Shown here piece after piece: positions 45,315 to 55,886 of a DNA stretch of 64,000 nucleotides. Each line of letters starts with the position of its first letter. Position 1 is the first letter of the stretch. Position numbers and translations under genes: made by a program. Origin of the DNA: Xenopus tropicalis. Its lineage: Eukaryota > Chordata > Amphibia > Anura > Pipidae. Below the pieces are notes generated by a model. It was given only the letters and a program-made list of their open reading frames with translations, ran no database searches and was not told where the DNA came from. The DNA lies in NCBI RefSeq assembly GCF_000004195.4, contig NC_030683.2, positions 65,150,764-65,214,763 on the forward strand. The letters run 5' to 3'.

Positions 45315-45822
45315 CCTCCCAGTTACAAGAACAGTTAAACAAAAGTAGGTGTAAGGACTTGAAGTAAATACCTTGTTTTACCTTGTTTTTAACTCCCTTA
45401 GTGTTTAACTCCTGTGCTTTTAACTCCACTTACAGAGCCCCACTAACTCCTGTGCTTTTAACTCCACTTACAGAGCCCCCACTTAAAGAGCAATCACTTA
45501 CAGAGCACCTACCACCAGAGCAAGCTCCACTGGAGTGCCTGTGGTTCTATTTATGCAGTCTGTAAAGGTGAACTAATCAAACCCCACCCTCCTCAAGCTG
45601 AGGGTAATTACAAGGGAATGTAACCTGCTGTAAGCCTATGGATCCCACAAACTTTGTAAATTAGCTCCAAAAACAACAATTACTTATGAAAAAAATAAAT
45701 AAAACCCAACAGTAAAAAAACACAATGGTTTTGATAAAGTTAGTAAAGAATACTTATCCCTTTTTAGTTGAAATGAAAGCAAGTTGATTTAACCAGCCAC
45801 CAGCCTGTTAGTAAGCCATGTG
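45315..45822 (-). promoter_or_regulatory. CR1 5' untranslated region, probable internal promoter
   Basis: LINEs need a promoter inside their 5' region, so this 500-bp segment is its likely place (inference). It contains two tandem copies of about 42 bp with the core AACTCCTGTGCTTTTAACTC (plus-strand reading) at about 45407-45437 and 45448-45479. No TATA box is evident. Confidence 0.5.
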
Positions 45823-46175
45823 TATGGCACACACAGGAAGGGTAGGACAGGCAGAGTATGGCACACACAGTCAGGGTAGGGCAGGCAGAGTATGGCACAC
45901 ACAGGCAGTGTAGGGCAGGCAGAGTATGGCACACACAGGCAGTGTAGGGCAGGCAGAGTATGGCACACACAGGCAGCATAGGGAAGGCAGAGTATGGCAC
46001 ACACAGGCAGCATAGGTCAGGGAGGGTATGGCACACACAGGAAGGGTAGGGCAGGCAGAGTATGGCACACACAGTCAGGGTAGGGCAGGCAGAGTATGGC
46101 ACACACAGGCAGGGTAGGACAGGCAGAGTATGGCAAACACAGACAGCATAGGACAGGCAGAGTGCTGCCTGTGTG
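45823..46175. repeat. Minisatellite of the hAT element, 34-bp unit
   Basis: About ten units with the core GGCAGAGTATGGCACACACA and variants GGAAGGGTAGG, TCAGGGTAGG and GCAGCATAGG, some in a higher-order pattern. After 46160 the reverse complement appears (CTGCCTGTGTGTACCATACT), the same orientation switch as at 34098. The resulting cysteine-rich frames are artefacts. Confidence 0.9.
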
Positions 46176-46929
46176 TACCATACTCTATTTGCCCTATGCT
46201 GCCTGTGGGAGGTGAACCTGGCAGGGGTTTGTTGTGGGAGTTTGTTAGCAGTTGGAAATAGCCATTAAATGGTCGCTAATGTGTGTAATTATGTACTGGG
46301 GGTTGCTCTGCTACCCCCAGGAGGAGGAGGCATATGGAATTTAAGGGTATATCTTAATATGACATAATTCTTTCACATATGAATGATGGTTGATATCCCC
46401 ACAGTAAGGACCAAGCATTTGGGATTTTGCTGTGCTTCCACCATTGTGATAAAATAGGTGTGGTTTGAAGTGGGTGTGGTTTCAAAAAGGGGAGTGGTCA
46501 AAACTGGCTTCCATTAGCGGCCCTCCACCATGTATGCTAGAGAAATTCCGGCCCTCGGCACCGTAGAAGTTGGACAGCACTGGCCTAGAACATAATATTT
46601 GTAATTGGATAGAGAACTGGCTGAAGGATAGATTACAAAGGGTGGTGGTAAATGCAACATTTTCTAATTGGACCAGTGTGGTTAGTGGAGTACCGCAGGG
46701 GACAGTCCTTGGTCCTTTGCTTTTTAACTTGTTTATTAATGACCTGGAGGTGGGCATAGAGAGTATTGTATCTATTTTTGCTGATGACACTAAATTGCGC
46801 AAAACTATAAGTTCCATGCAGGATGCTGCCACTTTGCAGAGTGATTTGACAAAATTGGAAAACTGGGCAGCAAACTGGAAAATGAGGTTCAATGTGGACA
46901 AGTGCAAAGTTATAATAGTTAGAAATAAT

Positions 46930-47576
46930 TAGTGATGAGCGAATCTGTTCCGTTTCGCTGCGCCGAAAAATGTGCAAATCTTTCAAAAGATCCGCAAAAC
47001 GGCGAAAAATTCGCGAAACGCCGAAAATGTAGTGCGACAAAAAATATTTGTCGCCCGCGGCTATTATTTTGTCGCGCGGCAATTGTTTTGTCGCCCGCGG
47101 CTATTATTTTGTTGCGCAGCTATTGTTTCGTCGCCCATGGCTATTATTTTGTCGCGCGGCTATTGTTTCGTCGCCCGCGGCTATTATTTCGTTGCGCGGC
47201 TATTGTTTTCGTCACCCGCGGCTATTGTTTTGTCGCCCGCGGCTATTGTTTCGTCGCCCGCGGCTATTATTTTGTCGGACGGCTATTGTTTCATTGCCCG
47301 TGGCTATTATTTTGTCGCGCGGCTATTATTTCGTCGCCCGCGGCTATTATTTTGTCGCACGGCTATTCTTTTGTCGCACGCGGCTATTATTTCGTCGCGC
47401 GGCTATTCTTTTGACGCCCGCGACTATTCTTTTTTGACGCCGGCGACAATTTTGGGACATGCAACAAATTTTTCCGCGGCAAATTTTTTCATCCGTTTCG
47501 CGAAACATTCCGCCAATGGCAAAACGCGGAAATTCGCCGCGAATCCATGCCTGCCGAAATATTTCACCCATCACTA
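46930..47576. mobile_element. hAT-type MITE with internal minisatellite
   Basis: Ends are TAGTGATGAGCGAAT on the left and TTTCACCCATCACTA on the right. The 8-bp GAAATAAT stands on both sides (46922-46929 and 47577-47584). The 8-bp duplication and TAGNGATG-type end fit hAT. The interior is a CpG-rich tandem array and there is no transposase. Confidence 0.92.
47045..47450. repeat. CpG-rich minisatellite, about 40-bp dimeric unit
   Basis: Alternating 21- and 19-bp subunits, TCGCCCGCGGCTATTATTTT and TCGCGCGGCTATTGTTTCG, about ten dimers. Because the unit lacks stop codons in any plus frame, three overlapping open frames of 129-201 codons arise. These are not considered genes. Confidence 0.9.
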
Positions 47577-48405
47577 GAAATAATATAAACGCAAACTATC
47601 TACTGAATGTTAGTGTGTTGGGGGTATCCTTAATGGAGAAGGATCTAGGGTTTTTTGTAGATAACAAGTTGTCAAATTCCAGGCAGTGTCATTCTGTGGC
47701 TAGTAAAGCAAATAAAGTGCTGTCTTGTATAAAAAAGGGCATTGACTCAAGGGATGAAAACATAATTTTGCCTCTTTATAGGTCCCTGGTAAGGCCTCAC
47801 CTTGAGTATGCGGTGCAGTTTTTGGCTCCAGTCCTTAAGAAGTATATTAATGAGCTGGAGAGAGTGCAGAGACATGCAACTAAACTGGTAAAGGGGATGG
47901 AAGATTTAAGCTATGAGGTTAGACTGTCAAGGTTGGGGTTGTTTTCTCTGGAAAAGAGGCGCTTGCGAGGGGACATGATTACTCTGTACAAGTACATTAG
48001 AGGGGATTATAGGCAGATGGGGGATGTTCTTTTTTCCTATAAAAACGATCAACACACCAGAAGTCACCCCTTTAGATTAGAGGAACGGAGCTTCCATTTG
48101 AAGCAGCGTAGGTGGTTTTTCACGGTGAGGGCAGTGAGGTTGTGGAATGCCCTTTCTAGTGATATTGTAATGGCAGATTCTGTTAATGCCTTTAAGAAGG
48201 GCCTGGATAAGTTTTTGAACAAGCAGAATATCCAAGGCTATTGTGATACTAATATCTACAGTTAGTATTAGTGGTTGTATATATAGTTTATGTATGTGAG
48301 TGTATAGATTGGTAAGTATAGGTTGTGCGTGCTGGGTTTGCTTGGATGGGTTGAACTTGATGGACTCTGGTCTTTTTTCAACCCTATGTAACTATGTAAC
48401 TATGT

Positions 48406-49579
48406 AAATACAACATGCAGGGCAATGCTGATATTGCCCATAATTTTGTATATGAAATAAAAATATGCAAGTTGTCATTTGTCACTGGGTTACCACATTA
48501 AAGTTGTGGTTATGAATATGGCGCCATTAAATATTTAGCATTACAAAGGTGGTTAACACTTTTGTAGTATGGTAAAGCACAGTAAGGTGGCAATTTAGCC
48601 CTTACTTTAGCCAATAACTATTATTTTAATGGCCAGTGCTGCTGCTGCTTCATGCATTATATTAATAAGAGCGCTCATGAGAGCTTATTTTATTATGGGG
48701 AGTATTTAGGAGCTTAAGAATATAATCAAGGCTTTCTCTGTAGAAAAAAATAGTATGCTGATAATTCTCTGAGATTATTAAAGTTTTGAAATACTCAGAA
48801 AAATGTTCATCATACTGACTTGCCATGGTGTACCTCTCTTTAACATTAATAAAAGGTGCCGCAAAAACATTCAGGTCATTGATCTGATCCTCCCAGACCA
48901 GTCCCTGTATTCCTGCAGTATAATCTGTTTTTTGGCACCAGGACCAAGGATTGGAATCAGTCTGATTTCGCCCACAATGCGAATATCAAATCCATTTATT
49001 TAGTGACCATACTAGTCGAGTATTGCAAACTTTTGTCTTTATGAATGAATTAAATATGTATTTAATACACTATACATGTGCAAACAAATACCTAGGGATT
49101 TTAGTTATCCATTACACATGCCTTACATATTTTGGCAACGGTTTACATTTTCTTTCAATTCTAAAAAGCACTTTGCTTACAATATAATGGAGTATGCCTA
49201 AATAGCTGAAATTCATAAGGGATTAAACCATAAGTAATGTTCCCTAATGGGCTCTTTTCTAGCACAAAAGGTTTTCTAAGCAAATTATTCATCCATTTCC
49301 ATATTGTACTCTAATTCAAACAAAATTGTTGTTTCTTGCTTTCAAAGGCACAGAGGATTTTCAAGAACATAAAACAGCTCAGTTTTTGTTTTCTCTCTTT
49401 ACGAGCAGAAAAAGCCCCATTAATTTTCAGGCAGTTCATGTCTGAGTGAAATGTTATACTTCCCAAAGTGAAGGTACTTAATTGAATTATAACAAAATTA
49501 TTTAACATCATTCTCTGCTGTGAACATTACTACTTTGCACTGCCCCTGTTTTTCCATTCCCTGCCAGATCCTTGCAATA
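48406..49579. other. No gene recognised
   Basis: AT-rich unique-looking sequence between two composite transposon clusters. Confidence 0.4.
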
Positions 49580-51024
49580 GGATCATGATTATGATAATAG
49601 AAAAATTTATCTTTGGGACAAAACCCGGGTAGGGAGAGATGAGCACTATAGAAATAAATGGGGAATTAATAATAGACAGAAAGGGATGGAAATGGGGTAT
49701 AGGAGGGAAGTATATGAGGGTCATAATGGGATGGGAGGAGGTTACAAGAAAGAACCATTCATTAATAAGACAGGTAATAACAGAAGTAATGGGGTGTCAC
49801 TGAATAATCGGTATGCGCCACTTGGTGATGAAGTAAGTCAATACAATAGGGAAGAGAAGGGCAACAGATGGATAAATTAGAAGTGTGCTAGATAATCCCA
49901 AATTGCCCAAATCCAATTCCTCGGGTGAAAGGGAGAATGTTTCACAATCTCCTCCTTTTTTAGGTGGGGGCAAGGAGTTAGGAGCACGGCCCAAGGAAGG
50001 AGTACAAAAGGGGAATCAGGTAAAAGGGATAAGAACAGAAGGTCAGGTTGGGAAACGAGTGAGACAGAGATTCTGGGAGGAGGGGGAGATGGAGGACTGG
50101 GAAGAGTTAGAAAACACACCATGGAGAGCGAGGAAAGAAAGGAAGAAGGTGGAGTAAGTTACAAACATAGTAAAGCACAAGGTATATTTAACCTATTAAA
50201 TAGAGCCCTATCAGAAGCAGAGATTACCCTATTGGAGATTGGAGATTTGATACATTTATTGGGATTCAGAAGTTTGTAAGGGATTTGAGTTTAAAGAAAT
50301 ATTTTCTTAATCAAACTAAAAGTAATAAAAATGACGGCACAATAAGAAAAAGTAAAAGAAAGTATCCATAATGTGAAATGGATGGAAAATGAAAAAGAGA
50401 CACTTATGATTCTTGATGATCTTCTTTTGGAATCTAGAGGGAGTTTAGAGATAGAGGAGAGGGGGAGTAAGCCATTGGGATTGAAATTGAAATCAGATTT
50501 CAATCCTACTTTTTGCAGAGGGAGAACACTTATACTTTTCAGTGACAGTATTGAGAGAGATTTGAGAAAATATAAGTCTAATCATAATAAATACAATTAT
50601 AATCTTACTGTGAGAGAAAGATCAGCTCTTAAGAATTTAATGAAAGATACACAAGTGGTGATTAGAGGGGCAAATAAAGGTGGAGGTGTTGTGATACAAG
50701 ATAGAGAGGACTATTTGAAGGAAGCCTATTGATTACTTGGTGATATCAATACATATAATAAACTGCCTAAGGATCCAGGACAGGAGTATTTGGGTAGATT
50801 GATGGAGCTATAGGAGGTAGCAAGATATGGAGATATTATTACTAATAATGAATTTGAATTTATTAGGAATCCATGCCCAAGAACTCCGGTATTTTATCAC
50901 CTGGGGGTACAGTCACTTACCGCTGGTCTGTTGAAGTTTGTAGATTTTTATTTGGCACCGATTGTTAAAAAACTACCATCGTATGTGAAAGATACGATGG
51001 AGGTATTGTCACAGTTAAAAAATA
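49580..51024 (+). pseudogene. Penelope-like element, N-terminal region and start of RT
   Basis: The readable blocks, across frameshifts, are DYDNRKIYLWDK (49586-49622) and NNRYAPLGDE (about 49800-49830), then GIFNLLNRALSEAEITLL (about 50181-50237) and FVRDLSLKKYFLNQTK (about 50273-50320). NLTVRERSALKNLMKD, VVIRGANKGGGVVI (about 50660-50700), CPRTPVFYHLGVQSLTAGLL and FVDFYLAPIVKKLPSYVKDT (to 51000) follow. The last four are the conserved N-terminal RT blocks of Penelope-like elements. Stops occur at 49881, 50155, 50729 and 50812. The element is cut at about 51024 by CR1-B, so the rest of the RT and any GIY-YIG domain are absent. Confidence 0.82.
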
Positions 51025-53200
51025 ATTTTCATGACAACTTTATGTCACAGGTTGTTGAGGAGCCAACCAGGAACCATGCTATATTGGATCTAGTGATCTC
51101 TAATGACCCAGAACGTATAGCAAATGTTCAAGTGGTGGAACCCCTGGGTAATAGTGATCATAATGTTATTTCATTTGATGTTTGGTGCAGGAAACAAATT
51201 TACACTGGGGCAACAAAGACACTGAATTTTAGAAAAGCAAATTTTAGCTCCTTAAGGGCAGTGCTTCAGGGCATAGATTGGGGCATTATGTTTTCTGATA
51301 AAAACACAGGGCAGAAATGGTTATCATTTAAAATGATATTAAATCATTACTGTTCTCAATTTATTCCATTAATCAGAAAAAGTAGAAGTGTTAAGAATCA
51401 CCCTATGTGGCTCTGACTTACAAATAGAAGTAAGAGGGGTCAGTAGCTGCATTTAATGAATATAAACTCAACAAGTGTTGTAAAACAGCAATCCAGAAGG
51501 CAAAGATAGAAAATGAGGAATGCATTGCGGCAGAGGCCAAGACTAACCCCAAAAAGTTTTTTAAGTATATTAATAGTAAAAAGATGCAGGTTGAGGGTGT
51601 GGCCGCATTGAGTTATAGTAACAATATGGTTACAGCGGATACAGAAAAGGCAGATGTGCTTAACCAGTTCTTTTCTTCTGTGTATACAGTAGAGGAGCCA
51701 GTGGGCCAAGTCCCACCCAATAGCTACACTATTGCCTCAGCTCCAACTACGCAGTGGTTGACACAGGATATGGCGCTTAAAGGGTTACACAAGATAAATG
51801 TAAACAAGGCACCTGGGCCAGATGGAATACATCCTCGGGTACTGAGAGAGCTAGGGTCAGATTTACAGTGGCCTTTGTTTCTGATATTCTCAGACTCACT
51901 TTCATCAGGTATGGTACCTGGATTGGAAGAAGGTGAATGCCATTCCTATATTTAAAAAGGGAGTAAGATCTCAGCCTGGCAATTATAGGTCTGTAAGTTT
52001 GACATCCGTGTTGGGAAAGTTATTTGAAGGCTTGTTAAGGGATCACATACAAAATTATGTACTGGAGAATGGCATTATGAGCAGTAATCAGCATGGCTTT
52101 ATGAAGGACAGGTCATGTCAGACCAATTTAATTGCTTTTTATGATGAGGTAAGTAAGAAGCTGGACAGTGGGGATGCAGTAGATATAATCTATTTGGATT
52201 TTGCCAAAGCATTTCATACCGTTCCCCACAAATGACTGCTTTCTAAACTAAGGTCTATTGGTCTTAGTGAAGTCATTTGCACATGGACAGAAAACTGGCT
52301 ACAGGATCGGGTACAGAGGGTGGTTGTTAATGGTACATTCTCTACTTGGAATAAGGTTCTCAGTGGGGTCCCTCAGGCCCTTGGAGTCCTTGTAGATAAT
52401 AAACTTGGCTGTAGCAAGCAATGCCAGGCAGCAGCTGCAAGGGCAAACAAGGTTTTGAGCTCTATTAAAAGGGGTATAGATTCATGGGAGGAGGGGGTTA
52501 TTCTTCCCCTTTACAGAGAGCTGGTAAGGCCCCATCTAGAATATGATGTTCAGTTTTGGTCTCCAGTGCCAGTACAAATGGGACATTATTGAGTTAGAGA
52601 GGGTCCAGAGAAGGGCAACTAAGCTGGTAAAGGGTATGGAAAGTCTCAGTTATGAAGAAAGACTGGCCGAGTTGGGTTTGTTTACACTGGAGAAGAGGCG
52701 CTTAAGAGGTGACATGATAACTATGTATAAATATATAAGGGGATCATATAATAACCTTTCTAATGTTTTATTTACCAGTAGGTCCTTCCAACAGACAAGA
52801 GGGCACCCACTCCGTTTAGAAGAAGGGAGGTTCCATATAAATATTCAGAAAGGTTTTTTTACTGTGAGAGCTGTGAAGTTGTGGAATTCCCTCCCCGAAT
52901 CAGTCGTGCTGGTTGATACATTATATAGCTTTAAGAAGGGGCTGGATTAATACTTAGCAAGTGAGGGAATACAGGGTTATGGGAGATAGCTCTTAGTACA
53001 AGTTGATACAGGGACTGGTCCGATTGCCATCTTGGAGTCAGGAAGGAATTTTTTCCCCTCTGCGACAAATAAGAGAGGTTTCATATGGGTTTTTTTGCCT
53101 ACCTCTGGATAAACTAGCAGTTAGGCAGGTATATATAGGCATTATGGTTGAACGTGATGGATGTATGTCTTTTTTCAACCCAACTTACTTTGTTACTATG
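51025..53200 (+). pseudogene. CR1-B LINE ORF2, truncated and lacking its RT active site
   Basis: Starts in the endonuclease end (EPTRNHAILDLVISN, LGNSDHNVISFD), then NPKKFFKYINSKKMQ, NKAPGPDGIHPRVL, LTSVLGKLFEGLLRD, QHGFMKDRSCQTNL and LDFAKAF. At about 52378 the sequence jumps from SGVPQ to LGVLVDNKLG, removing about 100 codons including the catalytic FADD box. Other damage includes TGA at 51414, a frameshift near 51925 and TGA at 52233 (HK then stop). The 3' untranslated region with GCCATCTTGGAGTCAGGAAG and the TTGTTACTATG end close the copy at 53200. Confidence 0.92.
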
Positions 53201-55325
53201 TCTTAATAATTTTCATACTGGAGGGGAACTATTGGTCGGATTATTAAGTACTTAAACAACGCCTTGATTGTCACAATTTAAGATAATCCTTCTATTGAAT
53301 AAAATATCCCCCCATAACTCTAATGCAACCACTATAGGAAATAATTCCAAGAATACTCGGTTCCCTGCCACTGTTCAGGCCACTTCTCAGCGCTCCAATG
53401 CCCTTGGAGAAAGCACCATAACCACAGGAAGCCGTGGCATCTGTAAACAATTGAAAAGCTTCATCGTCTTGAAATTCAGACTGCCAACTGGACCTGCCAT
53501 TAAAAGTGCTGAGGAAAATATGCCAAATGGCTAAGTCTTCCTTTAAAGGACATGTCAACCCCCCAACCAAAAATTTTAGCAGAGAAAAGCCTCACAGCAC
53601 TGTTTAAATACCTGCCACTCCTGTCCCTCAGAAGCAAACACTGAAGCTGCAGCGATCCCTTGGAGTTTCTCTCACTGCAGAGCTGGATAACTCCCTCTCC
53701 CCCCTCCCTTCAGAATCTCCTTGTCTTCCTGGCGTGGTGCACATGCCCAGTTCCAAGCCGTTTTAATGAGCATGCTCACTTGAGATGAATCTCTTCTCTA
53801 CACAGCAGACGATTGAACTCTTTAACCACGCCCACAGTCAATCCTTCAATGAGCCGATCGCATAGGCAGTTGCTATACTAACTCTGCCTTTGTAAACAAG
53901 AGCGCTCTGCTCCCTCTCTTTCTTCTGACTGCAGGCAGGAAAGTTTAACCTTTTCACCGCTGAATCTGAATCTCACTTTTATAAGTGAGTCTTGCAAGCT
54001 TAAACAGTGTTTGCTGAAATACTTAAGCAATGTACACTTCATTCCTGTTTAATTTTATTGTTGTTTAATGCCCTAACAGTTTCATTTTTAGGAAAAAGCT
54101 GTCTGTACAGCTTTGTTTAAAAAAGCAGAAGCTTGAAAACAAAAAATCCTTGAAGAGGTCAGGTGCACGCTCTCTATGACGGCACCCGGCAAAATGGCCG
54201 CCGGGTGACACGCAAAACGGACCAGAAAAGAATGCGGTGGTGCAGGCTGTAGGAGGAGATTGAGGGAGCGGCACTTATGTGGTTTAAGTGGGGGTAAGGC
54301 ACCCTATCCATTAGAAGTGAAATTAAAATTAGGGTTGACATCTCCTTTAAAGGTTTTGGAATTCAAATGTGCCAATTTGGTTTATCAACCCCTGCTGGTA
54401 AATCCGCGAGCCTCCTATTAAAGACCCTTCCTGCTGGTATTATTTTTGTAGCAAAATTTAAATGACCAACTAACGATTGAAGTTGTTTAAGTGTGATTTT
54501 TTGAGAAGACAACCCACACTTTACCAATTTTTTTACATTTAAGGAGTTTGTCATCTGATAATCTAAATTTCATTCTCTCAGAGCCAAAAATTGGATAATG
54601 TTAGAAGAGGAAAATGTTTTTTCCTGGGCCAATGGAATCCCAAATTTGCTACACACCCAAATAAAATGTTCTAAGTTAGACACACATACATGGAGTTGGC
54701 TGAACCGACAAATAAAAAATCATCTAAATAATGAAGGATCAGCTTTGAACCAGATTCTACCATCACAGCCCACTCCAAAAAGGTAGGAAAAGGTTCAAAG
54801 TAAAAACAGGAAAGGGAACAACGCATAGGGAGGCATTTGTCAAAATAATATTGCCCTCCACAATGAAAACCGAATAACTTAAAGCAATTCGGATGAATGG
54901 GAAGTAAGCGAAACGCTGATTGGAAATCACTCTTTACCATCATAGCCCCTCTACCACATTGATTCAGCATAGACAATCCACGGTCAAAAGATGCATATTT
55001 AACCAAGCATAATTCAGGTTCAATCCCATTGTTTATAGAATCACCTTTTGGGTAAGAAAGGTGATGGATCAGTCTAAACTGACCCAATTCCTTTTTAGGG
55101 ACTAAACCTAGTGGCGACATATGAAAACCTTCCAATGGAATATTATCAAATGGGCCCTCTACCTGGCCTAGGTGAAGCTCTTTCAATATTTTGTCTCTCA
55201 CTATTTTGGGATTTGAGTGTACAGATTTAAGATTATCATACATTGGCTGTAAATTCATTTCTGCTAAATGGGGAATCCAAAAGCCTTCAGTAAATCCAAA
55301 TCTAATTAGGATGGCTTTCTCCCTG
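53201..55325 (-). pseudogene. Ngaro-like retrotransposon RT and RNase H
   Basis: The minus strand encodes GFWIPHLAEMNLQPMYDNLK (from about 55290), then LGLVPKKELGQFRLIHHLSYP, VKSDFQSAFRLLPIHP and LHYLDDFLFVGSA, the RT active site. GIPLAQEKTFSSSNIIQFL (after a frameshift near 54686), LQSLVGHLNFATKIIP and FNRRLADL follow, then RNase H LFTDATASCGYGAFSKG and, in another frame, LELFPIVVALELWGD with CDNQGVV. RTs of this RLIHHLSYP type occur in Ngaro-like tyrosine-recombinase elements. It ends abruptly at the CR1-B 3' tail, and the recombinase is not in the window. Stops include TGA at 54363-54365 and near 53220. Confidence 0.8.
53547..54346. mobile_element. T2-type element inside the Ngaro RNase H region
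   Basis: TTAA at 53543-53546 and 54347-54350 flank ends AAGGACATGTCAACCC and GGGTTGACATCTCCTT. The host retroelement frame reads across the site in phase if the 800-bp insert and one TTAA are disregarded, confirming a clean insertion. No transposase frame is visible. Confidence 0.88.
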
Positions 55326-55886
55326 CTTGGATAAAGCTTTAAATAAGTGCGTTAAAACGTGTGCTATTTATAGCATGCGTTAAAAATGTTATCGCATCTA
55401 ATTTTTCACGTCTTAACACACGATTCACTAAAAAGATACTTGCGTTAATTTAGACGCGATGCTGCTTGCGTTATTTAAGTGGCGAAGACTATTTTTGTGC
55501 GGTATTTGACGGAACGCGCACAAATAGTCGCCGCGTGCCAACACATGAATAAATAACACTGCAAAGTCCATATTTTAATGTCAAAAGCTCATTAACTGTA
55601 CTTTTCTATAATTACCACCTGCCTCAAGTAGGTGTTATTTTTCGCACAGACAAATGCGATATTTAGCGCGTCTAAGTGTTTGTGAATCATGCGTTAGTAT
55701 TATTTCTGCGCGCAAAATAACGCAAAGCGCTAAAATTAACGCATGCGGTAGCGTGAAATTTAACGCATGCGATATGCGACTTAAAGCAAGCGATAATACT
55801 TTAGCGAATCGTGTGTTTCTTTTCGCGTCACTTTTAACGCAAAAAAAACGTGCGATAACACTTATCGACCTTTAGTAAATCAACCC
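55326..55886. mobile_element. CpG-rich palindromic MITE inside the Ngaro element
   Basis: Lies exactly between the gag-like and RT parts. The sequence is rich in GCGTTA and CGCATG words and partly self-complementary: CACACGATTCACTAAA (about 55420) against TTTAGCGAATCGTGTG (about 55801). The right end reads TTTAGTAAATCAACCCTC. The exact target duplication is unclear. Confidence 0.65.

Larger units (their letters stand above)
41171..45822 (-). mobile_element. Full-length CR1-A LINE with both ORFs intact
   Basis: Runs on the minus strand from a 5' untranslated region (about 45822-45315) through ORF1 and ORF2 to the GTTACATAG-rich 3' tail (41171-41200). At about 4.65 kb it has the length of a complete CR1. 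The 5' boundary is set by the junction with the hAT minisatellite. No clear target duplication is visible, partly because the target is a tandem repeat. Confidence 0.93.
40771..46582. mobile_element. hAT transposon (non-autonomous) carrying a full-length CR1
   Basis: Ends are CAGTGCTGTCCAACT on the left and AGTTGGACAGCACTG on the right. The 8-bp sequence GCCTAGAA stands immediately outside both ends (40763-40770 and 46583-46590), a perfect hAT target duplication. Without the CR1 insertion (41171-45822) the element is about 1.16 kb and encodes no transposase. It is a relative of 33629-34470. Confidence 0.95.
46583..48265 (+). pseudogene. CR1-A RT of the interrupted host copy
   Basis: The segment 46583-46915 encodes HNICNWIENWLKDRLQRVVV, SGVPQGTVLGPL and FADDTKLRKTI, and 47577-48265 encodes the part from NNINANYLLN to the natural stop. 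Frame is largely kept across the segments, with a few substitutions such as QFLAPVLKKYI. The insertions at 40771 and 46930 inactivate it. Confidence 0.9.
40515..48405 (+). mobile_element. CR1-A LINE, host of two nested hAT insertions
   Basis: A 5'-truncated CR1-A in three segments: 40515-40770, 46583-46929 and 47577-48405. The first begins at the LEGVIRDR block, and the last ends with the TATGTAAC tail. Segments join without loss apart from the 8-bp target duplications of the inserted elements. It is older than both insertions and than the CR1 nested in the first. Confidence 0.93.

Noticed and set aside
44392..45348. Plus-strand frames of 130 and 179 codons opposite CR1 ORF1
   Set aside because: Shadows of the intact minus-strand ORF1; no recognisable domain.
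41171..45822. A target-site duplication for the nested CR1
   Set aside because: The flanks share only two or three bases (TAT) beyond the tandem repeat background, so no duplication can be claimed.
45764..46102. Cysteine-rich repeating frames (CHTLP and CAILC patterns)
   Set aside because: Translations of the hAT minisatellite, antisense or sense, with unit-level repetition and no start context.
46932..47577. Three overlapping plus-strand frames of 129-201 codons rich in Phe, Arg, Ala and Tyr
   Set aside because: They arise from a stop-free 40-bp minisatellite inside a hAT MITE; the unit is not a multiple of three, so no single frame is favoured.
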